From Pseudomonadota bacterium (GTDB lineage: Bacteria > Chloroflexota > Ktedonobacteria > Ktedonobacterales > JADMIN01), in contig JAJPIU010000036.1 of the NCBI GenBank assembly GCA_021324535.1, forward strand, positions 1-34,450: 34,450 nucleotides of DNA, in the 5' to 3' direction. This document shows, piece after piece, positions 1 to 8,500 of the stretch. The position numbers and the translations under genes were made by a program. A model generated the notes under the pieces. The model did not search any database, was not told the DNA's origin, and saw nothing but the letters and a program-made list of their open reading frames with translations. The first letter of the stretch is position 1. Each line of letters opens with the position of its first letter.

Positions 1-1623
1 CGGCTCGCGCGCAAGCGCCTCGAAGAAGCGGAGCGCGTTGACAATCGAGAGTTCGCTGACCTCGGCGATGTTGCGCTCGCCCACCGTGACGGCCAACACC
101 TCAGGCTTGAGGCGCGCGCCGTGACACGCGGGACAGACACGCGCCGACATATACTGCTCGATCTCCTCGCGTCCGTTCTCGCTGGCCTCGCTGTAGCGCC
201 GCTCAAGGTAGGGAATAACGCCTTCGAAGGTGGTGGAATGGCGACGCTGGATGCCCTGGCGGTTGCGATACTGGAACGAAACCTCGTCGGTTGTGCCATA
301 GAGGACAACCTTGCGCGCCTGTTCACTCAGTTCTTTCCAGGGCGTGGTCAGGCTGAAGGAGTAGCGTTCGGCCACCGCGCGCAGTATCTTTTCGTACCAC
401 TGGCTGATGCCCGCGATGCGGTTCCACGGCAGAATCGCTCCCTCCTCGATGCTGAGGTCGGGATTGGTGACGACGCGCTCAGGGTCAACCTCCAGCTTGG
501 AGCCAAGCCCCGTGCATTCAGGGCAGGCGCCATAGGGGCTGTTGAAGCTGAAGCTGCGCGGCGCGATCTCTTCCAGGCTGATACCGCAATAAACGCAGGC
601 GAAATGCTCGGAGTAGAGCCGCTCCTCGCCACCAATGATCGAGACAAGGATCACGCCGCCACCCAGCTTGAGCGTCGTCTCCACGGAGTCGGTCACGCGG
701 CCCCGCTGGCTGGTCTCCGGGTCAACCGGCGGCGGTGTAGCGGCGTCGCGCCCATCGGCGGGCGCCATGCTTTCGGCAGGCAAGCCAAGCGAGGCCACCA
801 GATTTGGCGTGTGTCCGTTGCTTACCGCGCCGTTAGAACTGGCGCTATCAACCGCATACGCCGCTGTGCTTTCGGCCACCTTGCGCAGTCCATTGGCTGA
901 GGCGCCGCCGTTGTAGAGCGCGATAGGATCGGGCGCGTGGTGATCATTGTCTGAGGTAGTGAGAGAGGCGTCAGATTGCGCCTCGTGATGGATGATCAGG
1001 CGATCCACCACGACTTCGATGGTATGCTTTTTGTTTTTGTCAAGCTCGATGGTCTCGCTGAGGTCATGCACCTCGCCATCCACACGCACACGCACGTAGC
1101 CTGCCCGCCGCATATCCTCGAAGACCTGTTTGTATTCGCCTTTGCGTCCGCGCACCAGCGGCGCAAGCAACATGAGGCGCGTGCCGTCGGGTAGGCCGGT
1201 CACAGCGTCTACGATCTGCTGCACGGTCTGCTGGCTGACCTCACGCCCGCAGTTGGGGCAATGGGGATGACCGATGCGCGCATAGAGCAGGCGCAGATAG
1301 TCATAGACCTCGGTGACGGTGCCAACGGTGGAGCGTGGGTTGCGCGAGGTGCTTTTCTGGTCAATTGAGATGGCGGGCGAGAGGCCGTCAATATGATCAA
1401 TATCGGGCTTTTCAAGCTGGCCGAGGAACTGCCGCGCATAGGATGAGAGCGATTCGACGTAGCGGCGTTGCCCCTCGGCGAAGATGGTATCGAATGCGAG
1501 GCTGCTCTTGCCGGAGCCGGAAAGACCAGTGATGACCACGAGTTCATCGCGTGGGATGATGACATCAATGTTTTTGAGATTATGCTCACGCGCGCCACGC
1601 ACGGCGATATGATCAAGCGGCAT
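1..1623 (-). CDS. uvrA: Excinuclease ABC subunit A, 5' part (3' end outside window)
   Basis: UvrA is the ATP-dependent damage sensor of nucleotide excision repair; it forms a dimer and loads UvrB on damaged DNA. About 541 codons are visible, reading off the left edge. The start is ATG at 1623, with GGAAGG about 8 bases upstream. Residues 33-40 form a P-loop (GLSGSGKS), followed by the UvrA signature around [21 protein letters not shown] family zinc module is visible as Cys343-x2-Cys346 and Cys367-x2-Cys370. Between the UvrB-binding region and the [12 protein letters not shown] segment there is an insert of about 95 residues (roughly 212-305) rich in Ser, Asn, Ala, Asp and Pro. Typical UvrA has only a short link there, so I read it as a disordered linker. 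Identity is certain; the second ATPase domain is not visible. Confidence 0.96.
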   Translation of the reverse strand, partial: MPLDHIAVRGAREHNLKNIDVIIPRDELVVITGLSGSGKSSLAFDTIFAEGQRRYVESLSSYARQFLGQLEKPDIDHIDGLSPAISIDQKSTSRNPRSTVGTVTEVYDYLRLLYARIGHPHCPNCGREVSQQTVQQIVDAVTGLPDGTRLMLLAPLVRGRKGEYKQVFEDMRRAGYVRVRVDGEVHDLSETIELDKNKKHTIEVVVDRLIIHHEAQSDASLTTSDNDHHAPDPIALYNGGASANGLRKVAESTAAYAVDSASSNGAVSNGHTPNLVASLGLPAESMAPADGRDAATPPPVDPETSQRGRVTDSVETTLKLGGGVILVSIIGGEERLYSEHFACVYCGISLEEIAPRSFSFNSPYGACPECTGLGSKLEVDPERVVTNPDLSIEEGAILPWNRIAGISQWYEKILRAVAERYSFSLTTPWKELSEQARKVVLYGTTDEVSFQYRNRQGIQRRHSTTFEGVIPYLERRYSEASENGREEIEQYMSARVCPACHGARLKPEVLAVTVGERNIAEVSELSIVNALRFFEALAREP

Positions 1624-1781
1624 GGACAAAGCCTTCCGGTGATGTTGGTCGGGAACGATGTTCCAGGCGCACAGGCGATGAATTGGTTGGGATGAGACAG
1701 GCTGATCGCCCGCGCCAGAGTGTTCAAACGAGTATCGTTAGGGAGAGATGAGCGCATCTCCGGCGCCAGGCGATCCTTTGT

Positions 1782-1811
1782 ATTATAGAACGTCTGTCCC
1801 ATCTGCGTCAA
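1782..1811 (-). promoter_or_regulatory. Sigma70-type promoter of uvrA
   Basis: On the minus strand TTGACG (1811-1806) is followed by an 18-base spacer and a perfect TATAAT (1787-1782). The predicted transcript starts near 1775, giving a 5' leader of about 150 bases before the uvrA ATG. No SOS box could be identified with confidence. Confidence 0.75.
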
Positions 1812-1829
1812 GCAAGGGGGACGTTTTGG

Positions 1830-2246
1830 CTAGCTGCTCTCACCGAGGGATCGTAACGTCGAGGAGGGGGATTGAGCTTGTGTTCGCCTGTTTGTCCTAC
1901 CGAACATCTCCAGTGTGTGCTTACAGACACACTTATATGCTATCGAGTACATCCTTGAACTCATCTGATGAAAGGCCGATTTCTTTGAGTATCTCTTGAA
2001 CAAGTGGGCGTGAAAGATCGCGCCTAACGTGATGAGGAACAGTCGTTGTGCGCCCATCCGCATGGCGATAAAAGCGTTGGCGCCTTGCTCTTCCAAACAT
2101 AGCTCTAGCACCTCTTTCAGGTTACCACGCAACTCGTCCAATGTCGCCCCCTGTGTATGCGCGCCGGTTATCCCTGGAACAACGCCAACAAACAATTGCG
2201 TTTCCTCGTCAAACTCAATATATGCTGTGAATGTGCGCTCCGCCAC
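1830..2246 (-). pseudogene. hicB: HicB-like antitoxin N-terminal part with out-of-frame tail
   Basis: Residues 1-55, starting at GTG 2246, match the partial RNase-H-like fold of HicB antitoxins: an Ile-Glu strand (TFTAYIEFD), a VVPGITGAHTQG turn and the helix LDELRGNLKEVLELCLEE. HicB neutralises the HicA mRNA interferase and represses its own operon. The spacing from AGAGG favours the GTG over the upstream ATG at 2297. After about residue 55 the frame passes into sequence that encodes the C-terminal half of HicA in another frame, so the last ~80 residues here look meaningless. The usual DNA-binding C-terminus is not seen. I infer a deletion that fused hicB to hicA and destroyed both genes. 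The surviving HicB-like start could still be expressed. Confidence 0.7.
1933..2100 (-). pseudogene. hicA: HicA toxin remnant (C-terminal two thirds, catalytic end missing)
   Basis: Read in the frame offset from the HicB-like gene, this stretch encodes 55 residues containing RHADGRTTTVPHH, then LSRPLVQEILKEIGLSSDEF. These match the second half of HicA, a small double-stranded-RNA-binding-fold ribonuclease. Normal HicA begins with about 25 more residues, including the Gly-Ser-His motif that carries the catalytic histidine. Here that part is absent, and the sequence runs straight into the hicB reading frame. The ATG at 2100 is therefore probably a chance start. The toxin should be inactive. Confidence 0.7.
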
Positions 2247-2348
2247 TGCTATGCCTCTTCGCCCAGGAAAAATGCCGCTTTGGTACGTTTTGTTCATCGT
2301 ATCACAAATGCTGAGCGGACACACATCACATTCGCTCGCTTTTTGGCG

Positions 2349-2354
2349 TATACT
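2349..2354 (+). promoter_or_regulatory. -10 element upstream of the membrane protein gene
   Basis: TATACT lies just before an in-frame ATG at 2355. A transcript from it would begin near 2361, inside that possible coding start. This supports the later GTG at 2445 as the true start. No good -35 element is visible. Confidence 0.4.
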
Positions 2355-2444
2355 ATGAAACAAGGACGCCAGCGAACGAGCAGGCAGACGACGGCGCCAC
2401 TGGTGGCGCAAGCGACAACGTGGCCGGTTGAGCGGGAGGAGATT

Positions 2445-3062
2445 GTGGGCAGTCAGGTCTTTCCATTCAGTTCGGCGTTTCCAGGCGCGCCGCAATCCAT
2501 TGGCCTGGATGGCGTGACCATGGCAATTTCGTCTGGGGCGCATATCAATCTGCTCTCTCTGGCGCTGATGATCGTCGTCTGGCTGATAGTCTACCACGGT
2601 GTGTACTGGGCGTTGGCTATCGCGCGCAATCCCTCACTGATCTGTTGGGGAGTGGGGCCGTTTGGCCTGATCGTCATCGCGCTGCGTCAACCGGGAAGGG
2701 GACTGCGCCTGGCGCAATTCGTCGCCGCCGGACTGGCGCTGGCAAGCGTCGCCGATGTTAGCTTGTTTGTGGCGCGGCCAGAGCCGATTACCGGGCTTGA
2801 TCAGTCGCCATTGTCCGAGCTTGGCGTTGTGTTTGCTGTGGTGGCGCTGGCGACATTGTTGCGTCTGGCGGCCAACGCGCGGCTGCGGCGTTTCCCTCTC
2901 TGGGGCGAGGCGCGTGTGCTGGCGGGCGTGCAGCGCAACATCGCGCGAGGCGCTGTATTGATCTTCACGCCGTTGGGGCGCGCCTTCCTGCGTGAGCGTT
3001 TCAACGCGACCCCGAACGAGTTCATTCAGACGATGCGCTCGCAAGCGCCTTACGTTTCGTAA
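2445..3062 (+). CDS. Hypothetical membrane protein, about four helices
   Basis: The function is not recognised. I chose GTG 2445 because GGGAGG sits five bases upstream; an in-frame ATG at 2355 would add 30 residues. The protein (205 residues) has hydrophobic helices at LLSLALMIVVWLIVYHGVYW, at a WGVGPFGLIVIAL segment, at AQFVAAGLALASVADVSLFV and at LGVVFAVVALATLL, so about four membrane passes. It ends in a basic cytoplasmic-looking tail (RRFPLWGEARVLAGVQRN...). It lies 54 bases upstream of the HIT gene on the same strand and may be co-transcribed with it. Confidence 0.7.
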   Translation: MGSQVFPFSSAFPGAPQSIGLDGVTMAISSGAHINLLSLALMIVVWLIVYHGVYWALAIARNPSLICWGVGPFGLIVIALRQPGRGLRLAQFVAAGLALASVADVSLFVARPEPITGLDQSPLSELGVVFAVVALATLLRLAANARLRRFPLWGEARVLAGVQRNIARGAVLIFTPLGRAFLRERFNATPNEFIQTMRSQAPYVS

Positions 3063-3116
3063 GTCATATCATAAGTCATAAGCGGCAGAGATGTTCAGAA
3101 GCAAAGGATCATACAG

Positions 3117-3476
3117 ATGGCCGAACAGCATGCCGAGGGCTGCCTCTTCTGCGGAATCGCGACGGGCGCCATCCCCTCAACGCGCGTCTACGAAGATGAG
3201 AAGGTGATTGGCTTTCGCGACATCAATCCTGGCGCGCCCACCCATGTGTTGATTATCCCCCGCACACATATCGCCGGAATCAATACGCCGGAGGCGGAAG
3301 ACAGCGCGATCCTTAGCGCGCTCGTCCATGCCGCGAAGCAGATCGCACAGCGGGAAGGTATCGCGGAGAGCGGCTACCGGCTCGTGTGGAACGTTGGGCC
3401 GGACGCGGGCCAGAGTGTGTTCCACCTGCATCTGCACCTGCTTGGTGGCCGCAAGCTGGCCTGGCCGCCAGGGTAG
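3117..3476 (+). CDS. HIT family nucleotide hydrolase (HinT-like)
   Basis: This is a 119-residue histidine-triad protein, the usual length for HinT-type purine nucleoside phosphoramidases, which hydrolyse AMP-lysine and similar P-N bonds in the cytoplasm. The signature HLHLHLLGGR is at residues 103-112, with His105 the expected nucleophile by analogy with HINT1. The N-terminal CLFCGI (Cys9, Cys12) is the half zinc site seen in many bacterial members. The segment FRDINPGAPTHVLIIPRTH is the family's central strand region. AAAGGA precedes the ATG. The gene is convergent with the GT2 gene, 13 bases apart. Confidence 0.95.
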   Translation: MAEQHAEGCLFCGIATGAIPSTRVYEDEKVIGFRDINPGAPTHVLIIPRTHIAGINTPEAEDSAILSALVHAAKQIAQREGIAESGYRLVWNVGPDAGQSVFHLHLHLLGGRKLAWPPG

Positions 3477-3489
3477 ACCGTCCTGGAGA

Positions 3490-4266
3490 TTACCAGCCCT
3501 GGCGCACGGCATTGGATTGTTCGGGCTGCTGCGTAGGTTGCTGGGGTGGCAGCGTCCGCACGGCTTTGTCGCTGGTGAAGCGCGTCTTCAGCACCCAGGT
3601 AAACGCCTCGATGAAAATCTTGCGTGACATCTTCGACTTGCCTACCCGCCGATCCTCAAACGAGATGGGCGTTTCGCGGATGCGGAAGCCGCTCTTCCAG
3701 ATGTTGTAGACCATCTCGATCTGGAAGCCGTAGCCCTGCGCACTGATAGCGCGCAGGTTGAGCGCGCGTAGCGCCGACGTAGAGTAGCAGCGATAGCCGC
3801 CGGTGCAATCGTGGACAGGGATGCCCAACACCGCACGCGCGAAGATGTTGCCGCCGCCACTGATAAACCGCCGCATTGCCGACCAGTTGGGTGTGGAGCC
3901 GCCAGGGATATAGCGGGAGCCGATGACCAGCTCGGCCTGGGGCGCGAGGCGGAAGAAGTCGGGCAGATACTTGGGATCGTGCGAGAAGTCGGCGTCCATC
4001 TCGAACACGTAGTCGTACCCATTGGCGATGGCGTACTCGAAGCCAGCCACATAGGCGGCGCCAAGCCCCATCTTGCCGGGGCGGTGCATCACCTTCACCT
4101 GTGGATTGCGGCTGGCGATCATATCTGCCAGCGCGCCTGTGCCATCGGGCGAGTTGTCGTCAATGACCAGGATGTCCGTCCGGGGAGCGAAGTGGAACAC
4201 CTGCTCGATCAACGGCGGAAGGTTCTCGCGCTCGTTATAGGTTGGAATGGCAATCAGCGATCTCAT
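3490..4266 (-). CDS. Polyprenyl/dolichyl-phosphate mannosyltransferase-like GT2
   Basis: This 258-residue glycosyltransferase family 2 enzyme resembles DPM1/Ppm1-type polyprenol monophosphomannose synthases, which move mannose from GDP-mannose to a lipid phosphate at the inner membrane face. The N-terminus IAIPTYNERENLPPLI and VIDDNSPDGTG are family hallmarks. The metal-binding DAD is Asp91-x-Asp93 within FEMDADFSHDP. GSRYIPGG, a DCTGGYRCYS loop and EDRRVGKSKMS follow in the expected order. No C-terminal membrane anchor is present, so it is the soluble short form. GGAGAG precedes ATG 4266. The sugar and acceptor are inferred from the family; related enzymes use glucose. Confidence 0.88.
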   Translation of the reverse strand: MRSLIAIPTYNERENLPPLIEQVFHFAPRTDILVIDDNSPDGTGALADMIASRNPQVKVMHRPGKMGLGAAYVAGFEYAIANGYDYVFEMDADFSHDPKYLPDFFRLAPQAELVIGSRYIPGGSTPNWSAMRRFISGGGNIFARAVLGIPVHDCTGGYRCYSTSALRALNLRAISAQGYGFQIEMVYNIWKSGFRIRETPISFEDRRVGKSKMSRKIFIEAFTWVLKTRFTSDKAVRTLPPQQPTQQPEQSNAVRQGW

Positions 4267-4298
4267 CAGGCGTTCTCTCCGCGAATCCTCTACTCAAA

Positions 4299-4340
4299 CA
4301 GCCGGACTGGCTGCGACTCTGACATCCAATGCGAATGGAT
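4299..4340 (-). terminator. Two small hairpins between the CRP-like and GT2 genes
   Basis: Downstream of the CRP-like gene on the minus strand lie ATCCA-N7-TGGAT (4324-4340) and CAGCC-N5-GGCTG (4299-4313); the second is followed by TTTG. They could form a weak terminator between the two genes or a processed leader of the GT2 transcript. The stems are short and the T-tract is poor. Confidence 0.35.
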
Positions 4341-4344
4341 ATTT

Positions 4345-5049
4345 CTAGTATATACGGCGGCGCAACTCCGCCAGCCGCAGAATGGTGATCTGGCGGCGTT
4401 CGATGCTGATGTATTGCTTGTCGGCGAAGTAGCCAATCACCTTGTTGACGCTCTCGCGCGAGGCGCCTACCATCGCGGCAAGGTTGCTCTGGGTGAGCCG
4501 CATATCTATACGGATGCCTTCCGGCGTCTTGACGCCATGCGTCTCGGCCAGTTCGAGCAGCTTCTTCGCGACGCGACCATGCACATTCAGGAAGAGCAAG
4601 TTTTCGATCATCTCATCGGTCTGGCGCAGGCGCCGCGAGAGCACGTTCATCACCTGGATGGCGACGCGCGGACGACGCAAGACGACGTTGATGAAGTCGC
4701 TTCGCTGCAAGGTATACGTTTCGACCGGATCAACGGCGACGGCGCTGGCCGAACGCGGTTGCCCATCGAGCAGGGCCAGTTCGCCAAACGTATCGCCCGG
4801 CCCAAAGAGGGCAAGCGCCACCTCCTGCCCTTCGGGGCTGGTGATATAGATGCGCACCTTCCCCTCACGGATCAGATAGAGCACCTGTCCGGCGTCGTCG
4901 CGATGAAAGATCACCTCGCCTGGCTTGAATGCGCGCGATTTCAGCGCGGCGGCCAATTCGCGTGCGCCCTCAGGGTCAAGATTGGCGAAGAGAGGAATCT
5001 TCGCCAGCGCCGTCGCATTGTCATGGTGAGGTATGACTTGTCCTGCCAA
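4345..5049 (-). CDS. CRP-type cyclic-nucleotide-binding transcription regulator
   Basis: This 234-residue protein has a cyclic-nucleotide-binding jelly roll (about 15-130), a dimer helix (130-155) and a winged helix-turn-helix (about 160-225). The phosphate-binding cassette FGELALLDGQPRSASA spans 88-103; Glu90, Arg99 and Ser100 match the cAMP contacts of E. coli CRP (Glu72, Arg82, Ser83), so cAMP binding is likely. There is no N-terminal Cys cluster, arguing against an FNR oxygen sensor. The recognition helix lies in LTQSNLAAMVGASRESVNKVI. I place the start at TTG 5049, with AGAAAGGTGG upstream, because it gives normal CRP length; the frame is open to 5307 but that part looks non-coding. Target genes are unknown. 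Confidence 0.9.
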   Translation of the reverse strand: MAGQVIPHHDNATALAKIPLFANLDPEGARELAAALKSRAFKPGEVIFHRDDAGQVLYLIREGKVRIYITSPEGQEVALALFGPGDTFGELALLDGQPRSASAVAVDPVETYTLQRSDFINVVLRRPRVAIQVMNVLSRRLRQTDEMIENLLFLNVHGRVAKKLLELAETHGVKTPEGIRIDMRLTQSNLAAMVGASRESVNKVIGYFADKQYISIERRQITILRLAELRRRIY

Positions 5050-5241
5050 GAGCGACCACCTTTCTACGCCTACGCCTGATGTGTCTGGTGTATACTTGCG
5101 CCATGTCGCTACTATACTAACGTTTCGCGACGAATGGCGCAACATGGCAGAGCAGATGGGACAGCAGACGGAACTCCACGTTTCGAGCGTCCTTTCGTGC
5201 ACTATGCGCGTGCGCCCCTCTCTGCGCGCCGGAATGACAAA

Positions 5242-5269
5242 TTGACGTGTTGCGTGTTCGGCATATAAG
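5242..5269 (+). promoter_or_regulatory. Sigma70-type promoter of the small RHH-like gene and kinase
   Basis: TTGACG (5242-5247), a 16-base spacer and TATAAG (5264-5269) lie 44 bases ahead of the ATG at 5313. As the downstream gap is only 42 bases, this promoter may also drive the hybrid kinase gene. Confidence 0.6.
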
Positions 5270-5312
5270 TTGCTAGCGTAGCGGCGATGCCTATGTGAAA
5301 GGAGCACCCTCT

Positions 5313-5546
5313 ATGCGCTCACCCACCGAGAAGCGGCTGAGCAAGGCCAGTTTGAATATCTCGATTCCCCCCAGCCAGCGCGAGGCATTTTTTCAAGCGT
5401 TGATTGATCTGCGCCAGGAAGAAGGCGATCCCCTTATGAGCGCCAGCGCCATCATCGTCAAGGCGGTCATTCAGGCAGCCAGTAGATTCCATCAGCAGCC
5501 TCAGCGGATGGAGGAAGCGGCGCAGGCGCCTGATTTGGCGCGTTGA
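5313..5546 (+). CDS. Small protein, possible ribbon-helix-helix fold
   Basis: This 77-residue protein starts at ATG 5313 behind AAAGGAG. After a basic N-terminus (SPTEKRLSKA) comes a short beta-like stretch SLNISIPPSQ, then two helices around REAFFQALIDLRQEEG and SASAIIVKAVIQAASRF. This strand-helix-helix order, with a predicted hydrophilic surface on the strand, resembles CopG/Arc-type DNA-binding proteins, but I cannot name a family. It lies immediately upstream of the hybrid kinase with its own good promoter, so a regulatory or partner role for the kinase is possible. The acidic tail (MEEAAQAPDLAR) is probably flexible. Confidence 0.65.
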   Translation: MRSPTEKRLSKASLNISIPPSQREAFFQALIDLRQEEGDPLMSASAIIVKAVIQAASRFHQQPQRMEEAAQAPDLAR

Positions 5547-5588
5547 ATACCAGCCAGCCCGTAGCCCATACCGCTAAAGGATCGCTAG

Positions 5589-8500
5589 ATGGAACAATTT
5601 GGTCATTCTTCCTCTCTCTCTGCTACCGATCAGTTGTTTCGAGGTGGTGGCGAAACCGGGCATATGCTTTCTGAGATCGATTGGTCGCAAAACACGCTTG
5701 GCCCAATCGAGGTGTGGCCGCAGAGCCTGCGCATCAGTCTGCGTATCTGCCTGACGAGCCGTCATCCATTGCTCATCTGGTGGGGAAACGATCTGGTCAA
5801 GATCTATAACGACGCCTATCGCTCCGTGTTGGGCAAGCGCCATCCCTGGGCGCTTGGCAGACCTGGCCGCGAGGTCTGGCCGGAGATCTGGGACATTATC
5901 GGCCCGATGCTCGAAGGTGTCTTGAAGACGGGACAGGCGACCTGGTCGGACGATCAACTGCTTTTGCTCGAACGGAACGGGTATCAGGAAGAATGCTACT
6001 TTACGTTCTCGTATAGCCCTATCGAAGATGAAGGAGGCCAGGTTGTTGGTGTGTTTACCGCCGTCACCGAGACAACCGAGCGCGTGCTGGCCGAGCGGCG
6101 CGCCAGGTTTGCGAGTGAGCTGGCGGGCGCGCTGGTGGATGCGCGCACGACGGAGGAGGTGTGCGCACGGGCGGCTCGGCTGCTGACTCAGAACACACTC
6201 GATATTCCTTTCTCGTTGCTCTACCGGATGGAACCTGATGGCAAGACGCTGACATTTTGCGGCGCGAGCAATATAGCGCCTGGAACACCCCTCAGCCCGC
6301 AGACGCTGGAAAGCGATGCGCATGACGCGCCCTGGCCCGTTGCGCAGGCGCTGGCGACCCATCAGCCGCAGACGGTAACAACAATTGATTGGCGGGGAAG
6401 AGCGTTCCCATGTGAAACAACGCTCATCTCACATACAGCCCTGATCATCCCTGTGATTGAGCCTGGACTCAACACACCCACGCTGATCTGGATCGCCGGG
6501 GTCAGTCCGCGTCTGGCGCTTGGCGTACACTATGACGCTTATTACGCGCTGCTCACCGGCCATCTTTCTACAGCCCTGGCTGCGGCGCACGCCTACGAGG
6601 CCGAGCGACGACGCGCTGAGGAGTTGAGCGCGCTCGACCGCGCCAAGACGGCGTTCTTTAGCAATGTCAGCCACGAGTTCCGCACGCCGCTGACGCTGAT
6701 GTTGGGGCCATTGACCGATAGCCTGGCCGATGAATCCGAGCCGCTGCCACCGACGCAACTCGCCCGCCAGGAGGTCATTCTCCGCAATGCGCATCGGCTG
6801 CTCAAACTCGTCAACAGCCTGCTGGACTTTTCGCGGATCGAAGCCGGACGCATTCAGGCGAGTTACATGCCAACCGATCTGGCGGCGCTGACCCGCGATC
6901 TGGCAAGCTCGTTCCGCTCGCTCATTGAAAAGGCCGGACTGACCTTCCAGATCGATTGTCCGCCACTGCCGGAGCCGATCTACGTGGATCGCGATATGTG
7001 GGAAAAGATCGTGCTCAACCTGCTCTCGAACGCCTATAAGTTTACCTTTGAGGGTGAGATCGCCGTGCGCCTGCGTATGCGTGGCGGCGAGGCAGAGTTG
7101 AGCGTGAGCGATACCGGTGTGGGGGTACCGAAAGCCGAGCTTCCCAGGCTCTTCGAGCGGTTCCATCGGGTGGCGGGCACGCGGGCGCGCACGCATGAAG
7201 GGTCAGGCATCGGGCTGGCGCTTGTGCAGGAACTCGTCCACTTGCATGGTGGCTCCATCACTGTACAGAGCCGAGAGAATGCTGGAACGACATTTACTGT
7301 GCGCGTGCCAACCGGTTTTGCGCATCTGCCCGGCGACCACGTTGGCGCCGTTGCGCGGCTTGCCTCAACCGCGGCGAGGGCGGAGATGTTCCTCGAAGAG
7401 GCGGAGCGGTGGGCGCCTGGATCGTCATCTCCCTCCATCCGGACCGATCTGGTGACGCCGCAGCTTGTGCAAGAGCGGGACATGCCACTCAGGGGCGTGC
7501 GCATCCTGCTGGCGGACGACAACGCCGATATGCGCGAATATCTTACTAAACTGCTCGGCGCGCGCTATGAGGTGACGGCGGTGGCCAATGGCGCCGAGGC
7601 GCTGAAGAGGATCTTTGCCGATCCCCCCGATCTGGTGGTGAGCGATGTGATGATGCCGGAGGTGGATGGTTTCGAACTGATTGCGCGTGTGCGAGCCGAG
7701 CCGCGCACGGCGTCGCTGCCCATCATCTTGCTTTCGGCGCGGGCGGGCGAAGAGGCGACCATCGAGGGTCTCTCGGCGGGGGCGGATGACTATCTGATCA
7801 AGCCGTTCTCCGCACGCGAGGTCTTGAGCCGAGTCGCCGCGCGCCTCGAAATCTTCCGTACTCGCCGGGAGGAGCAGACGAAGACTCGCCAGGCGCTCGA
7901 TACGTTGTTGCGCATGGCGGGCATGTTGCTGGAAGGTGGCCGGTTCCCTGGCGCTACCCTCTATCACGAAATGATCGAGGTGGCGCAGCATATCCTTGGC
8001 GTGCCTATGCTGGCGCTGCTGAGCCAAAACGAACAGACAAAGGCGCTGAATGTTCTGGCGCTTGTTGGGTACACGAATGAGCAAGCAGCAGAGCTGCGGC
8101 GGCGTGTCATTGGGCATGAGCTGCGCGAGTTGGCGCATGCGGAGGAGTATGAGAAATTGTCCGCAGGGCAGCCGGTCATTATGGATTTGGCGCATCCACC
8201 CTATGAAGAACGTGGCACGTTCTACAATTCGACCCAGGCGGTGATCATCCCCCTGCGCATCGGAAATGAGGTGAATGGCGCGCTGCTCATGAACGCGTGT
8301 GCGCCACAGATGACGTTCACCGCCGAAGAGATCGATCTGGCCGAAGGAGTTGTCGGGTTCATCAGTCTGGCGCTCGAACGGGAGCGGCTGTTGAATGAGC
8401 GGGTGGCGCGTGAAAGCCAGATGCTTGCCCTTCAGGCGACGAATCAGCGGATGGACGAGTTTATCGGCGTTGCCAGCCATGAGCTGAAGACGCCGATGAC

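Noticed and set aside
121-1811. Several open frames of 60-260 codons on both strands over 0.1-1.8 kb
   Set aside because: They are other-frame shadows of uvrA, which is confirmed by its P-loop and zinc module.
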